From Dryas octopetala (taxonomy: Eukaryota > Streptophyta > Magnoliopsida > Rosales > Rosaceae), in contig OY992834.1 of NCBI GenBank assembly GCA_963921425.1, forward strand, positions 8,663,271 through 8,727,270: a stretch of DNA of 64,000 nt. The letters run 5' to 3'. A model generated the notes under the pieces. That model ran no database searches and was not told where the DNA came from. It saw nothing but the letters and a program-made list of their open reading frames with translations. This document shows positions 25,190 through 36,500 of the stretch, one piece after another (positions within the stretch are counted from its first letter, which is position 1; each line of letters starts with the position of its first letter). The position numbers were made by a program, and so were the translations under genes.

Positions 25190-27149
25190 TTAATTAATTA
25201 AATAATTAAATCTCTCGGATTTGAAAAAATGTCTATAATACTATATCCTATACAGTCTATACTATATAAGTATATAATAATTATTAATTAATTAATAGTA
25301 TTAGAGAACATTTTTATTAACTATAATGAATAAGTCCTTTGGAATCCACGACGGGCCACTGATGGACGGCCTAAATGGGGTCTTGAGCCATCAGCCATGT
25401 ATGAACAAGATTGTTCCATATTGTTAGATTAACATTTTTATTTATTTCTTTATATAATAATGTTTAACGATCTTTTTTTTTTTTTGTCAGTCTATGATTT
25501 GGCAGATGGGTTTTACACTTTTACCTGGCGGAACATCTTATCAAAAGTCATGACGTGAAGATCTAAGCTATGTGGTATGTGGCACGTAGCCATTGTTGCA
25601 CAAACGAAGCTTTCCCATAATTTAATGTACCACGCAATTCCCGATTCATCATTTGTTTGCTGCATCTTATTGGAGAGCATTGAATCTTTGATCCTCTTAT
25701 TGGTGAAATCTTATGATTCTTTTAGTTTTTTTATCATAGATATGTGCTTTTTTATATTTTATTTTCTATTTTATTAAAATCAAGGCTCCTTTATATTTGT
25801 CTTTTATTAAAATTTCATATATCTATTTTTTATTAACAGATTTGATTAAATATAAGAATTTTTTTTTTTTTTCATGCGTATAACTGTTAATATGTAAAAT
25901 TCTAAATCCTAAACAAGAATACTAAAATTGTTCTTATATTATAATATAAATAGATTGATGATATCAAATCACTATAAAATTTTTTTCTAGGAGATAGATA
26001 TATGCACTTCAAAATTAGCTTTTCATACTTCTCTATGCACTCATATGAGAAATGCAGACTACTTTTAAATCTTTTTGGCATTCTTTGCCTCTAAATTCTT
26101 TTCCTTACTTTTGGCTTGTCTTTGTTTGATGCAATTGACAGGTTTACTAACAAGGGTTTATGACTTTCTATACATTCACTAAACATTAATTTATTTGTTA
26201 GAATTCACTTCTTTATTAGTTAAAGGTTGATGAAAGTTGAGACAACGTACAATTTGTATCCCTGTAACTGGGGGATGGTGGCCTTAAGTCACAAACTGTT
26301 TTTTATGCCAAAAAAAAAAAAAAATCATAGATATGTTATTGTAGATGACAAATAAGTGTATTTTTTTATTAAGGATGAGATAGAATCGTATAATTGTTAA
26401 ACACTTTACTCCAAAATTATTAAAAAATTAATTTCTCAAACAATGAATAGTTTGAGGCGGTTTCTCCAATTAGGATAATATTTTTAGGACTTTTCCAATT
26501 GATCATATTTAGCTGATCATGTGAGGTGTTAGTTAACGTATGGTCTAGCTTTTAATGATGGTCCCCAAAGCTGACCATACATCCGCTGATATCTCATATA
26601 ATCAATTAAATATGGTCACTTGGAAAGATCCCAATAGCATTACCCTTGTAATTAACTTTTTAAATGATTTCTTTTTTTTGACCAATAACTTTTTAAATGA
26701 TTTCAAATATTGTTTTAAAGACTTTTTTTACACTACGAGTGTGTGAATTTTGTTTATATCGTAGTTATAAACTTATAGTGAATATATGAACATTAAAAGG
26801 TCCAATCTTAATGGTATTTTTTAGCTGTGAGAGTATGATTGTTTGAAGGATTTATGAATTTATGATTTATAGTTTATGGTATAGATCACTATAGTGCAAA
26901 AGTATAACTACAGTGAAGCAAAACTACAAAAATATATGCTTTTTTTTTTTTAAGCACCAAAAATATGTGCTTAAGATTTGAAAATCTATGCATGTGAATT
27001 TATGAATAAAATTGAGGAAGTTTGAGACATTTATTAGCTATGAATAAAGGTTGAATTGCAAATTTGCAATTAATCTAAGAAGAAATAAGTCAATTTAAGA
27101 AGACAAATGAGGAAGTAAGGACAATTGGGGAAATTCATGTAATTTCGAG
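25190..27149. other. AT-rich intergenic stretch
   Basis: Contains dense AATTAATTAA-type sequence (25180-25310), a T-run and a short A-run (about 26310-26324). I see no gene. Confidence 0.55.
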
Positions 27150-27532
27150 GTGGAAGACCGGAAGCACTTCTCATCAGTCATCAGTCAGTCCTACGAGGAG
27201 TGCACTCCTTGTGTGACGCATGCTGTTGTTTTGACTCCAACCTGTGTCCCAATCAACGATCACCACGTACCCCTCCCCACACACCATCTCCGACCCTGCA
27301 TTATCTTCAACGACAATACTTTACCAGTTTACCCACACATTTCAGCATCGCCCACGTGTACCCCGGCACCTCACCACTCACTCACTCACCATACGCCACG
27401 GTCCCCACCCCACAAATCCATATATAAATCATTAAAAACTAATTAAATCCCGTTTGGGTCCCACCTCAGATTTAGGACAGACCTGCGGTTCAGATCCTTC
27501 TGATCGAACGGACAGGAGCCAGTCACGACACC

Positions 27533-27582
<50 letters not shown>

Positions 27583-27600
27583 GAAGTCTGTCTGTCTGCC
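27150..27600 (+). promoter_or_regulatory. Promoter-like segment without a recognisable gene
   Basis: A GC-richer island with CACGTAC (27262), CCCACGTGTA (about 27352), a TATA-like TATATAAAT (about 27420) and then an (AG)23 run at 27535-27580. The order resembles a plant core promoter and leader, but no open frame with known domains follows. The proline- and histidine-rich frames at 27150-27446 look like chance translations. Confidence 0.35.
27535..27580 (+). repeat. (AG)23 microsatellite
   Basis: Forty-six bases of uninterrupted AG. The minus-strand frame across it (27443-27625) is a serine-leucine artefact. Confidence 0.95.
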
Positions 27601-27630
27601 AACGAGGCCTTCCCGCCTTAGGCAAAAATG

Positions 27631-28541
27631 AATTAAAAAATATTTAAATACCATAAAGCATTTCTCTCAATATGAACAAATTATTGTAGGTGATTATAAT
27701 ATTATATAATATAATATAATTACATATTATTATCAATCCACTAGAATTATGACATGTAGATAATTTTGAAGATTTTTTTCCAATTTTAAAATTTTATGAA
27801 CTAATTATTATAAATGTTTTATAATTTAAATACATTAATAATAATAACACTGCATCATTATGCTTTATGAAGTTACGATCATCCACGAACAATTTTTCCT
27901 CAACAATACTTGCGAGTGGTCCCTACTAGCTTCCGCATATGTCGGTGTTTGTGGTCCCAAACGCTGACGTGTTCCACCAAGATGAACTCAGAAGGCTGTG
28001 GGACCACGCTAGCAGAGGTTGCGTAGTCAGCTCAAATATCATGTTACCCATACTTCCTTTCTAGAGATTTTAAAATGACCCACGTGTGGAATAGTTCAAA
28101 TAAAACTATTTTGACAATTTTAATTGTGATGAATTTTTTTGTGGGCAGTTATGCCACGTGTGTGGTACAATCACATTCATACAATAGCATGCATTTTTAT
28201 TGGGCAGATTATGCATTTGTATTAGTTTACTTTCTAGACTATTAATTTGAAAAATTTTAAGTATCCTACTCAGTCTTGTTTTTATAGAATTAAGATTTTT
28301 TTAAATATGAGCTTTTAAAATTAATTTTTAAGATTAGAAATTTTATTTGGTATGAAATTTGAACACAATTTTTAAATTTAAAAATGATGACATCTAAGGA
28401 AGTGTAAAAAAAAAAAGAGAAAAATGATGTTTTATCGTTTTAAAAAAAAAACATTTTTTTAAAATGGTTTGCCAAACATATTTTCTTAACTAAAACACAT
28501 TTTCTTGTTTTTGAAAAAAAAAATTTTGAATATGATACCAA
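27631..28541. other. Intergenic stretch with ACGT motifs
   Basis: Mostly AT-rich. A short richer part at 27890-28160 contains GACGTG (27963), CCCACGTGTGG (28080) and GCCACGTGTG (28152). No gene is visible. Confidence 0.5.
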
Positions 28542-28710
28542 GTTACTTGACTTTTCAATTTTTTTTTTTCCAATTAAGTTAATTTCGTCAATTTGCTCAT
28601 TTTTCAACCAAAACTCCATTTACACAAAGTCAAATATCCATCACTTGTATCAACTTACTGAGCAAATTGACGAAATTAACTCAATTGGCAAGATTGAAAA
28701 GTTAAGTACA
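28542..28710. repeat. Inverted repeat / foldback remnant
   Basis: Arms at 28542-28599 and 28659-28710 share GTTAATTTCGTCAATTTGCT and adjoining sequence in inverse orientation with a few changes, around a 59-bp loop. It is probably a MITE remnant. Confidence 0.7.
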
Positions 28711-29079
28711 TTAATTTTCCAAATTAGAAATATAAGGAACAAATTGATACAAGTGCAATAGTTTGAGGAACAAAATAACACTTATCTTTTATTTTAAGTA
28801 AAGTTCAAAATTTTCTAAAACAATAAAACACACGACGTCATAGCATTGGATAATCGTACCATGCACATAAAATGTCTGGCTCATTCAAAACTTTTTCTCT
28901 CAGCTTTACAAAATATGCAACTCATTAAATTATCTAACTATTTTGTAGACCATCTTTTTGATAAATATTGTCTTCAAAATCCTCAGTTGTGAAGTCTGAA
29001 TGGTAGGCTCTAACTCACATGAAGAGTGTAAAGTCTTGTATAAGGTTTTTCAACTATTAAAAGTTGGATGTAGGTTGCA

Positions 29080-29700
29080 ATGGCGGATCCAGGATCCTCA
29101 AGCCCGAGGGTCATGGTGTTAAAGTTTAAAAAAAAAATTGAACGACAATAACAATGAAAAATTAAACGATAGTACTTTCATTCATAATTCATAGTAAAAC
29201 AACATTACAAATTATAATTGTCCACGGCGAGGTTTCATATTTTGAAAAAGTAACAATTTAGCTTTATTATCAATATAAGAAAAAATATATTTCACAATAT
29301 AAAGTTATAAACAATCAACCTATCACTCAACCATTGATCTCTCATATGTTGCAGAGTGGACTCTTAATAACATTCATGGCAGAAAAGTCCAATAATCAAA
29401 TAAATATAGGTTAATTATAAAAATATATTTCAACTATATATCGTTTTTCAACTTCATACCTTACGTTTAAAAAGTTGCACTAAGGTACCCCAACTACGAA
29501 CTTATGTCAATAAAGTATCTATATTAGTCTAGCCGCAAAAAAATCATTATCTCATGACGCGGCAATAAGGTGGCACCCACGAACCTCACCAATTGACTTT
29601 TAAAAATAGTCACTTAAAAAGAAAAAAAATAAAAAAAAAATGAAACCTTTTAAAATTATATAAAATACAAAAAAAAAAAATACAAAATTTAAAAGAACTC
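29080..29700. mobile_element. Decayed transposon ends
   Basis: GGCGGATCCAGGATCCTCAA at about 29084 has the form of a plant hAT terminus, and GGTTAATTATAAAAATATA at about 29409 the form of a MULE/MITE end. No partner end or target duplication is identifiable for either. Confidence 0.3.
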
Positions 29701-30438
29701 TACGTGCAGGTGCAATCCCACCCCACCCATTTTCTTTTTCTTTCTCCTATTTTTTTCTTCTTCTTCTTTTGCAACTCCACCATCACCAATGAAAAATAAA
29801 GGAAGAACAGCAGAACCAGAAGGTCTACTCAGAAGGGTTTTTCATCAAACACTTGGTGGGCTTAGGGGTAACGGTGGCTGGGCTTGGGGTTTCGCCGGAG
29901 AAAGGTCGCCGGCGTTGGGGGGTTGCCCGACCCCCTACCTCTGAACATGGATCCTCCCTTGGTGGGTTGGATGCATGTTCCAATTTTTCCTACTGCATTA
30001 GAATATGGATCCATGTCTCCAGATCGGTAGTTAAATGGGCTTCTATGTACATTATCCATTATATGTTGCTTATATGCGTGGTTTAAGCTGAATAGTGATG
30101 CCACAAATTAAATGAGGAGAACCATGTTGATTGTTGAGAGTAGAGATGTAAAACTTTGCATATCATAATATAAGGTTTTTGCATCTCTTTTGTCAAAATG
30201 TGCACTTTAAGGTATCTCAAGGCTCGCTCTCGAATGCCATAAGATCCACTTTCAATAAATCCACCAATGAATGCTTCAAGGTGCACCTTAAAATGTCTTA
30301 AAAGTGCATACTAATGGGATCCTTGACACAAACTGACACCATTTCATAATCATAATTAATATACAAATGCAAATGAAGATTTTTCTTACGAGCGCCACAA
30401 TGGCTCATGTGACTGTGACTAATGGGGTTGTGACGAAC
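29701..30438. other. Intergenic stretch
   Basis: A pyrimidine-rich run at 29725-29770 precedes a short GC-rich part (29855-29970). The overlapping frames there carry no recognisable domain. Confidence 0.45.
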
Positions 30439-30700
30439 GCGTCAGAACGGCCACGTCAGAGAAAAAGCGGGCCCATGATGCGTTGGCTGGATCAACGGTG
30501 ATGCGGTTATTGCGGTGGACTAGGAAAGGGACACGTGATTAAAGGGATCTGACGGGGTCTCTTTTTCTAAGATTTTGATGGCGGGGTGAATCAGGCGAGG
30601 CAATAAAGCTAATCCTTAGTTCCTTACCGACAAGGTGACGTGTCTTGCAGGCACATGGCTTTACCATGCCACGTTTATGGGGGCCCAGTTGACGTGGTCT
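30439..30700. promoter_or_regulatory. Cluster of ACGT-core elements
   Basis: Within about 260 bp there are GGCCACGTCA (30450), GACACGTGAT (30530), GTGACGTGTC (30635), GCCACGTTT (30669) and TTGACGTGG (30690). ACGT cores bind bZIP and bHLH factors, including abscisic-acid-responsive ones. The nearest gene in the right direction is the GDSL gene 1.1 kb downstream; the link is inference. Confidence 0.45.
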
Positions 30701-33130
30701 TGAAGCAACCGATTGAGAATCAAGATTGGATCTAAATTATCTAATTTAATTTAACTTTTCTATTTTTTATTTTTGGCTGCGAGGAGGCCAAAAGGCCAAC
30801 CAAAAAAGTATGAAACCACAAACCAGTCCTGTACTAAACAAAAACAGGCCGTTTGTTGGGAATGGGCCAGTGATTTTTATAAGGATGAAAGTTTTGGACC
30901 AAATTGGGCTTGATATTGTTTGGGTCATCTCATCTTCACACAAAGTGTGTGAAGAGAAAGTCTTGAAGGGCAATCATACCATGTGTAATATTTATGATAC
31001 GATCACTCACTCAGTGCTATAACGCATTTGATTAATAGATATCATAAATTTTACTTGTAATAAGCACAGTTGTTAGTATATCAATAGAGATTGCACGTGG
31101 CACAATAGCAGCACTATTAAAGTCTAGGTGTGTGAAATGTAATGAGAGCAGTGAGAATTTGGGGTGGGAAAGAGAAAGAGTTGGAGTGTTAAAGAAAAGA
31201 AAGTGTTGGTTGAGATAGAAATCGACTTGGAATCGACCCAAAAGGATGGAGAAGAGTAGATCAAATGTTACATCATGATAACAAATATTAATTAAATCCA
31301 AAATCTATTATCAGTTTATCACTAGTTAATCACATTCAAACACTTTAATGAGATGGTAGGTTATAACTTATGACTAGTTGTCAGTGTAAAGTATTAGACC
31401 TCAAAATAATCCAAAACAATCCCTTTAGTCTAAAAAATATGGTTCAAAATGTAATTTTATCTTAATCGAAAAGTCTTCAATATATCAATAACACTAATGA
31501 ACATAACATTTTTCAAAATTTTAAACCTTAACATAATAAAAAAGGCGATTCAAGTGAATACGTTAATTCCCCACTTAGGTGGCACATCGGATTCACGGAA
31601 CATCCTAATCGAAAGTGGTGACATATATGTCAATCAATGGCAACAACCTACGTGGGGACAATGCACAGCATGACCGACAACACATGATGCTAAATTTCAT
31701 GCATCTCAACTTCTGTATAATGCTTTGTGTTTCACACAGTGAGTATCAGCTCCCACTGAGAAAAGCTTAATTAGCATAGTACTCATCTAGCTGCTGAGAA
31801 AATGGGAGTGTATTTAACAAAAACCTCTCTTCTCCAGAAGCTTTTTCTGGTATGGGTGACAATGGTGGCAACTCTAAGTTGCTTAAGTCATTCTAAATGT
31901 GAGTTTGAGGCAATCTTCAACTTTGGTGACTCCAATTCAGACACAGGTGGGTTTTGGGCAGCTTTTCCGGCCCAGTCAGGGCCCAATGGCATGACCTACT
32001 TCAAGAGACCTGTTGGCCGGGCTTCAGATGGGAGGCTCATTGTTGATTTTTTGGGTAAATATTTCTTTCATTTCTTGTTTTAATGGGTAAAGATGTTAAT
32101 GGTTATATGTTCTATAATGTTGTAGGCTTCATATGTAGTGTGTTTGGTTCCATTTTCTTGTGCTTTCCCACTTCTTTCTCAGCAAAACAGAGACTTGGTT
32201 ACTTAAGGAGGCAAACACAACCAACCCTTTTTGTCTAATCACATTTTCACCTGTTGGAGATACATTTCATACATTTTATTGCGTGATTTGTTCAGCAATT
32301 TTGTCATTTTTGCTCGATATTTTTCCTCATCATCATCCTCTAGGATATGGGAGGCCCTACCATAACAGCTAGCTCAGTACTCAGTATGGTTGTTTTTATT
32401 AGGCTACTTTATACCAGAAGACAAAGACTCCAAGCTGGAACAAAGTTTGCAGTAGTCCACTAGTCCTTGTCTTTCTCAGTCTTCCTTTACATCACAGATG
32501 ATGTAGATGTGAAGACACATTTGCAATGTCTCAATTATCATTTATTGGTGGAAAATTTTTAGAGTAAGTCGGGCACATTGTGTTGGGTATTAACAAAATT
32601 ATGTTGGGTTTACTATGTATATTTCTGATTTTATGCTTAAAAATAAAAACAAGGAATATCTACCCTAATTATATGAATGTTATTGATCAACTTGGCAGCT
32701 CAAGGTCTAGGGTTGCCATTTCTAAGCCCATATCTGCAATCAATTGGGTCTGATTATAGACATGGGGCCAACTATGCCACATTGGCATCCACTGTGCTTT
32801 TGCCAAACACTTCCTTATTTGTCACTGGAATCAGCCCATTCTCTCTAGCCATCCAGCTCAACCAAATGAAGGCATTCAAGACCCAAGTTGATAATAAACA
32901 AGGTGAGTATGTCAATTCGAATATGTAACTCACATTTCCATATTACTATGTTAAATGACAAATATACCCTTGACTTGATTGTTGTTGCCTAGATTCGGAG
33001 AGACTTCCTTCCCCGGATATTTTTGGGAAATCACTCTACACATTTTATATTGGCCAAAATGATTTCACCTCCAATTTAGGAGCCATTGGTATAGGTGGAG
33101 TGAAGCAATACCTTCCTCAAGTAGTCTCCC

Positions 33131-33447
33131 TATTGGAATTACTCTGCTAGTATTGGAATTACTCTGCCCAATATAGGCAGTCACTGCCTTGTCTGTTTGT
33201 CATTTAATCCTAAGGCGGCTAGCTGTAATATTGGGAGTGATAAGGTCTCTTTGGGAACTGTAATATGTAATTAATATGTTGGTGGCTCTTGAGCTTCTCT
33301 TCTCTGAATTGGTGATTGTATTCTATATATTGGAAAATCTCATATCTGAGTTTTCATGAATAATAGCTATCAGCTTCTACAGTGGACGTTGGCCTCTTTG
33401 CTAAACCACTCTAAATCTTGTCTATTTTATGTTTATGTGTTTCTACA
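33131..33447 (+). repeat. 5' LTR
   Basis: 317 bp, beginning TATTGG and ending TTCTACA, so the outer dinucleotide is TA rather than the usual TG. The first 40 bp contain the 17-nt unit TATTGGAATTACTCTGC twice (33131 and 33151). A TATA-like TATATATTGG lies near 33333. Confidence 0.95.
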
Positions 33448-33459
33448 TGGTATCAGAGC
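33448..33459 (+). other. Primer-binding site for initiator tRNA-Met
   Basis: TGGTATCAGAGC follows the 5' LTR directly. It is the reverse complement of the 3' end of plant initiator tRNA-Met (..CTCTGATA plus CCA), matching the tRNA gene at 11797-11868 over these 12 nt. Confidence 0.92.
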
Positions 33460-33501
33460 AGAAATTTCAATCCTGAAACTTCTGTCTTGTTTTAACAATT
33501 C

Positions 33502-36500
33502 TTGTTTAATCTAATGGGTGACGAACAAGAAAAGGTTGAGGTTAACTCAAACATGCGCCTCTGTTCTATTTTGCTTAATGGGCTCAACTTCCTCCCTTGG
33601 TCAAGAGCTGTTACCTTGGCTCTTGGAGGGAAATCGAAACTTGGGCACATCAATGGAAGGATTCTTGCGCCAGCTGTTGAAAATCCAAAGTATGAAGACT
33701 GGTTGGCTAAAGACCAACTAGTTATGTCATGGATTTTGAACTCTATGGAGCCCCGAGTTGCAGAAATCTTTAGCTATTCTGATTCTGCTCATCACCTTTG
33801 GGAATCTGTTAGGGAAATGTATGGTCACCAAAATAATGCGGCACGGATCTTTCAACTAAAGAAAGACATAGCCGGAATCTCCCAAGATGGAAAGTCCTTC
33901 ATTGAACATCTTGGAAAATTAAAGAGTATGTGGAATGAGCTTGATCTATATAGGCCTCACACTACTGATTCAACAATCCTTCTGAAAAGAGCAGAGGAGG
34001 ATAAAATATTTCAGCTACTTGCTAGCCTTGATCCAGAATATGAAGATCTCAGAAGCCATATTCTCATGAGTACTGAGCTGCCGTCCTTCTCCAATGCTTG
34101 CACAACGGTTCAGCGAGAGGAAGTCAGAAAAATGGTGATGAACTCTAAAGCTCCCTCTGGAACCTCAGATGCTCGTGCTTTTTCTGCTGATAAAAGGAAA
34201 GGAGATAACAACTTTGTAAAAGGGCGAAGAACTAATGTTGTATGCGACTACTGCCACCAATCAAGGCACTCCAAGGACAAGTGTTGGATCCTTCATCCAC
34301 ACTTAAAGCCAAAGTTTGGAAGGGATATTAAGTCTACTACTGAAAGGACATCAAACATGGCTACAGATAGTGTTGCTCATCAAGTGTCTTCAAACACTCA
34401 TGCTCAACAAGGATCTTCAAATACATCTGCTTTAATTGGGCAACTTACACAACTGCTGCAACAAATGAGTAAGAATGAAAACTCACCTTCAAGTGCTTCT
34501 TCTAGTGCTCATGCCCCAGGTACTGTTCATGCCTCTCTTACTGCATTAGCATATCTTGTTACAAGAGCTAACACTTGGGTGATTGATAGTGGAGCTACAG
34601 ACCACATGACAAATAACAAAAAATGCCTTCATAATTTCAACCATACAAGTAATGGTCAATCTGTTTCTCTCGCTAATGGCACTTCTGTTCCTATTGTGGG
34701 TCATGGAAAATTCAACTTCTTTGACTCCCAAATCAGCTCTGCAGCCCTTTACATTCCCTCATTTCCGTTACAACTTCTATCAGTTGGAAAGCTCACAAAT
34801 GAGCTCAATTGTGATGTGATTTTTTCTCCTCACTGTGTGGTTTTTCAGGATCGGAAATCAGGGAAGAAGATTGGTAAGGGCGTCTATTCTAATGGTCTCT
34901 ATTTGCTGCAAACAACCCCCAATAATCCAAAGGTTTTTCAAGTGAAGACCTTAGAAGCCAACGACTTGTGGCATAAGAGACTGGGCCATCCCTCAAGTAG
35001 AGTTTTATCTCATCTTTTTCCTTCCATGAATACTGAAACTCGCAGTTGTGAAGTATGTCACCTTTCTAAGAAATCTCGAATTCCATTTAGTTCCTCTCTG
35101 TCAGCCACTAGCAAACCATTTGAATTAGTCCATTCAGATCTATGGGGACCGGCTCCACTTAACTCTGCTGATGGTTTTAGATATTTTGTAATTTTTGTTG
35201 ATGATTGGTCTCGCGCTACTTGGCTGTACTTGATGAAGTCTAAATCAGAAGTTGTTGCAATTTTTAAGAGTTTTAACAACATGATCATTAATCAGTTTAA
35301 TTCTCACATTAAGACCTTACGATCTGACAATGGGACAGAATACATGAATAGCAATCTTGCTCATTATTTATCTGATCATGGAATCATTCATGAGACCAGC
35401 TGTGTGGGAACTCCGCAACAGAACGGAGTGGCAGAAAGGAAGAATCGAGATCTTTTGGAAAAAACTCGATCTCTTATGATTCAAATGAATGTCCCAAAGC
35501 TTTATTGGTCTTACGGGGTTCTTACTGCTGCATACTTGATAAACAGGCTACCTAGCCGTGTTCTTGGCTCCAAGTCTCCTATGGAAGTTCTTAAAAATAG
35601 GAAGATTGATTTGGCTCATCTACGAATTTTTGGTTGCCTGTGTTATGTTCATATTCAAGCGCCACATCGTGATAAGTTTGATCCTAGAGCAGCTAGATGT
35701 GTATTCCTTGGATACTCTTCCACACAAAAAGGGTACAAGTGCTATAATCCAAAGGAGAAAAAGATGGTTATCTCCAGAGATGTCTCCTTTGTTGAGGAAG
35801 AACCCTATTTTCAGAAAAATAAGGATCTGTTTCAGGGGGAGTTCTCACTTGATTCAGCTACCCTTCCTATCATAGATACAACTGAAGTTCTTAATCCAGT
35901 AAATGATGAAGCTCCAATGGTCTCTGCTACCTCACGAGATGCATCACCACAAGTTAATGAGTCATCTCTAACTATCACTGACATCCCTAGCACATCAGAG
36001 GATGCTGGCCCACGGAGATCATCTAGACCACATACACAGCCAGCAAAGTTGAATGATTACGTTACCTATCATACTGCAGTGCACCCAATTCAAAGCCACT
36101 TGAGCTATGATAAGGTTTCACCATCATATTATGCTTTTTTGAGCAATATCTCAAAGATGTCAGAACCTACTAGCTTTCACGAAGCAAACTTGCATGGGGT
36201 TTGGAGAAATGCAATGAAGGAGGAACTTCAAGCCCTCAAAGAAAATAATACTTGGGAAATTGTCAAGTTACCAAAGGGAAAGAGACCAGTCGGCTGCAAG
36301 TGGGTATTTAAAATCAAATATAAGAATGATGGATCAATTGAAAGGTACAAGGCAAGGCTTGTTGCCAAGGGTTTCACCCAAACCTATGGAGTCGATTATA
36401 AGGAAACTTTTGCTCCAGTTGCCAAAATGAACAGTGTTCGTGTTCTTATATCTGTTGCTGTCAATCACAGCTGGCCTTTGTTTCAAATGGATGTAAAAAA

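Noticed and set aside
27150-27446. Proline/threonine/histidine-rich plus-strand frames
   Set aside because: All three frames stay open because of base composition; none has a domain.
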